Shown: positions 61,468 to 64,000 of the stretch, one piece after another
How positions within the stretch are numbered: the stretch's first letter is position 1
Layout of the letters: each line of letters begins with the position of its first letter
Assembly (NCBI GenBank): GCA_027924585.1
Contig: BSBM01000190.1
Coordinates: forward strand, 1,860,001 to 1,924,000
From: Larix kaempferi
Lineage: Eukaryota; Streptophyta; Pinopsida; Pinales; Pinaceae
Length of the DNA: 64,000 bases
Direction of reading: 5' to 3'
Program-made: the position numbers and the translations under genes
The notes under the pieces: model-generated
The model's database searches: none
Told to the model about the DNA's origin: nothing
Seen by the model: the letters and a program-made list of their open reading frames with translations, nothing else

Positions 61468-64000
61468 TTATTCCTCTTCCATCGGTTCTGGGAACAGATT
61501 TGGATATTTCTCGTGTATGTCTTTCTCTAGTTCCCATGTTTCCTCCTTAGGGCTAAAGTGCTTCCATTGCACCTTTACCTGAGCGATGACTCGGTTCCGA
61601 AGTACTATTTCTCTCCATTCTAGAATGCGCATGGTTTCCACTTGAAACTCATCTTCTGGTTCCACCTGCACCATATTCCAATTGACTATGTGAGTAGGAT
61701 CATGGACATATTTTTTTAACAAAGAAATGCAGAAAAACATTGTGAATCTTTAAGTGTGTCAGAAGTGCAAGTTTGTAAGCCACTGGTCCAATTCTTTCTA
61801 GAACTTGGAAAGGCCTGCAAAACTGTGGTGCCAGCTCCTTGCAGTTCCCCAGTCTGAGTGAGCTCTTTCTTGGCTTCACTCGAAGGTATACATGCTCTCC
61901 AACCACAAATTCCTTATGTTGTCTTTTTAAATCAGCGTAACTTTTCTCGCGATCATGTACCTCCTTTAAATTTTTTTGTACCCGTCATACAATATGTTCT
62001 GTGTCATACAGTAACTCTGGTCCTACTACAAGGTGGTCTACCAAATTATCCCAACTAACTGGGGTTGTACATTTTCAGTCGTATGGGACTTCGAGTGGGC
62101 TCAACCTTGATGAGGGCCGATATCCATTATTGTACACAAACTCTACAAGGTGAAGATACTCTTCCCACTTAGTGGGTCTTTTGTTAAGATCCTAATGGGC
62201 GGCCTTCACTAACATCTCGAGGTTTTGGTGTAACAGTTCGTATCATTTGGTATAAGAGCCTCCACCTAGGTTCAAGTCACAGAGCAGGTGGCAACGTCGG
62301 CATTGCAGTGTTCGCCCGGGGCTCGTACGGCTCAAAGGGGACACCACCGTACGGGAGCACATCCAGCCCAGAGTTTGGACTGCAGAGCGTGGTGGGATGT
62401 TAAGATCCTAATGGACGGCCTTCACTAACATCTCAAGGTTTTGGTGTAACGGTTCGTATCATCTTTCTATGGCATACATCCTTAGCATGTCTTCGATGAT
62501 TTGGTTGGTGCGATCTGTCTGTCCATCAGTTTGAGGATGGTAACTAGTGTTGAAGTTTATCTTAGTTTCCAATCCTCCAAACAAGGATTTCCAAAAATTT
62601 GACATGAATTTCACGTTTCATGTCTCTGTCGAAAATTACCATTTTTGGCACCTTGTGCAATCTGAATATTTCCTTCAAAAATATTTTTGCAATATCTAAA
62701 GCTTTGTGAGTTGATTTGACAGGGATAAAATGTGCAGGCTTGCTTAATTTATCAATTACAACCATAATAGAATCATGTTGCATTTTATTTTTTGTAAACT
62801 AGTGATGAAGTCTAGAAATATAACCTCCCATTTCCATTTAGGAATTGGCAGTGGTTGTAGAAGACCTGCAGGGTGTTGATGTTCTGCCTTTACCTGTTGA
62901 CACTCCAAGCATTTTGATAAGTAATCAATTAAATCCGCTTTTAAACCAGGCCAATAAAACTATTTTCTTAAAGTTGTTATCATTTTTTGATAACCAGGGT
63001 GGCCAGCATAAGGTTGTTTATGCATCTCATTTAGAACCGACAGCTTGATTTCTGCTGTATTGGATATGTACAACCTGTTTTTAAACCATAACATCCCTTC
63101 TCGGTCTATTTTAAATTCTGTCCCATTTAGATTAATCTCATCGGTTAACAGTTTTCTCATCAAAATTCCATATTTAGCGTCATTATCGCTTGTTGTCTTA
63201 ATTTTGTCCTTAAGTTCACTCTTGGGTTGACTTATAGTCATTTCATAAATCTCATGCGTTCTTCGACTGAGTGCATCTGCTACCTTATTTTCCTTGCCCT
63301 TTATATGTTTTACTTCAAAATCAAATTCACTAAAAAATGCCATCCACCTTGCTTGGTGAGTGTTAAGCTCTGGTTGAGTGAATGAATTTTTTACTCTGGT
63401 ATTGTCTATCAATAACATGAACCTTTTTCCCAGCAAATAGTGTCGCCACATCTTTAAAGCATGTACTAATGAGGCTAGCTCTAGGTCGTGGACCATGTAA
63501 TTTCTTTCATGTTCCTTAATTTTGTGTGATTCGTAACATACTATGTGTCCTTCCTGAGAAAGTACTCCTCACAGACCTTCCTTTCTTGCATCGATACAAA
63601 CCGTATAATATTTAAGTGGGTTAGCTACCTTTAAAATGGGTGTTGTTGTTAGAAGTTCCTTTAATACCTCGAAGCTTTCTTGTCACTTTGCAGACCACAT
63701 AAATTTTACTCCTTTCTTCTGCAGTGAAGTGATAGGGTAAGCCACTTTGGAAAAACCTTCTATGAATCGTCGGTAGTAACCTGTGAGTCCCATAAAATAG
63801 CGAATGTCCGTCACATCCTTGGGTACCGGCCATTCGACAATAGCCCTTATCTTCTCAGGCTCTACAACGATCCCTTCGCCTGAGATTACATGCCTAAGTA
63901 TTGTATCTTATTTTTGAAGAACTCGCACTTCTCAAATTTGGCATATAATTGATGCTTTCTTAAGGTCTGTAACACTATCTTCAGATGTTGCTCATGTTCT
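61468..64000 (-). mobile_element. Ty3/gypsy (chromovirus) pol region: RT, RNase H, integrase, chromodomain
   Basis: Minus-strand order from the window edge: end of RT (GLTGYYRRFIEGFSK, about 63740-63785); RNase H (LASLVHALKMWRHYLLGKRF at about 63415-63475, HIKGKENKVADALSRR near 63255-63303); integrase zinc-binding segment (HKQPYAGHPGY); integrase core (IMVVIDKLSKPAHFIPVKST at about 62700-62770, IFDRD, then NQIIEDML near 62490). The integrase C terminus (VGEHVYLRVKPRKSSLRL) follows, then a chromodomain (VQWKHFSPKEETWELE) ending at 61468. At least three TGA stops and one frameshift near 62600 inactivate it. A 280-bp mini-element interrupts the core at 62182-62461; without it and one duplicated TCTTT the frame would read through. 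The gag, protease and 5' LTR lie beyond 64000. Confidence 0.9.
62182..62461 (+). mobile_element. Complete 280-bp LTR mini-retrotransposon (SMART/TRIM type) with 5-bp target-site duplication
   Basis: LTR1 is 62182-62245 and LTR2 is 62398-62461, each 64 bp with TG...CA ends and three mismatches between them. Right after LTR1 is TTTGGTATAAGAGCC, a primer-binding site resembling the initiator-Met-tRNA complement. Right before LTR2 is a purine-rich GTGGTGGGA. Perfect TCTTT duplications flank the element (62177-62181 and 62462-62466). The internal part is 152 bp and non-coding. Structure and size match the small LTR retrotransposons described in plants, which must be mobilised by other elements. 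The host is a gypsy integrase on the opposite strand. Confidence 0.93.

Noticed and set aside
61858-62058. Plus-strand frame opposite the gypsy integrase
   Set aside because: It is a shadow of the minus-strand integrase C terminus, which has clear family motifs.

Overview
The window is nuclear DNA of a land plant. It has a prolyl oligopeptidase gene split into 12 exons with GT-AG introns, many plant-type Ty3/gypsy and Ty1/copia fragments, tRNA-derived SINEs, a LINE remnant, long AT-rich intergenic DNA and almost no intact genes. A gymnosperm or another large-genome seed plant would fit, but nothing in the sequence settles it.

The dominant structure is a direct segmental duplication of about 20.6 kb. 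Copy A is 1-20620 and copy B is 30377-51014. The prolyl oligopeptidase coding exons differ at 9 of 2,184 positions. Each copy holds, left to right: a PARP-like catalytic fragment (minus strand); AT-rich DNA with a roughly 1-kb internal tandem duplication and SINEs; a complete prolyl oligopeptidase gene (plus strand, 727 codons); a long non-coding stretch; a degenerate LINE reverse transcriptase; an LTR-like segment; and the 3' part of an unrecognised coiled-coil gene (minus strand). In copy B that gene continues to a plausible promoter near 53935. In copy A it is cut at 20620.

Between the copies, 20621-26003 is a complex array of a 24-bp palindromic minisatellite interleaved with ATC/GAT triplet blocks in both orientations. 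It starts exactly where copy A ends. After it come a copia fragment, a gypsy gag-protease fragment and a satellite of about 600 bp period that carries AAACCCTA telo-box-like motifs (27700-29890).

From 53760 to the end is a retroelement graveyard: a gypsy chromodomain end joined through a 28-bp LTR remnant to a gag region (55000-57340), a fold-back repeat, a copia-type LTR with a gag-like coiled coil, and a larger gypsy pol region with its 3' LTR (60752-64000). The integrase of that last element is interrupted by a complete 280-bp LTR mini-retrotransposon with a perfect 5-bp target-site duplication.

The only genes likely to be functional are the two prolyl oligopeptidase copies. Copy A carries replacements at conserved positions, including the residue just before the catalytic serine, whereas copy B looks canonical.
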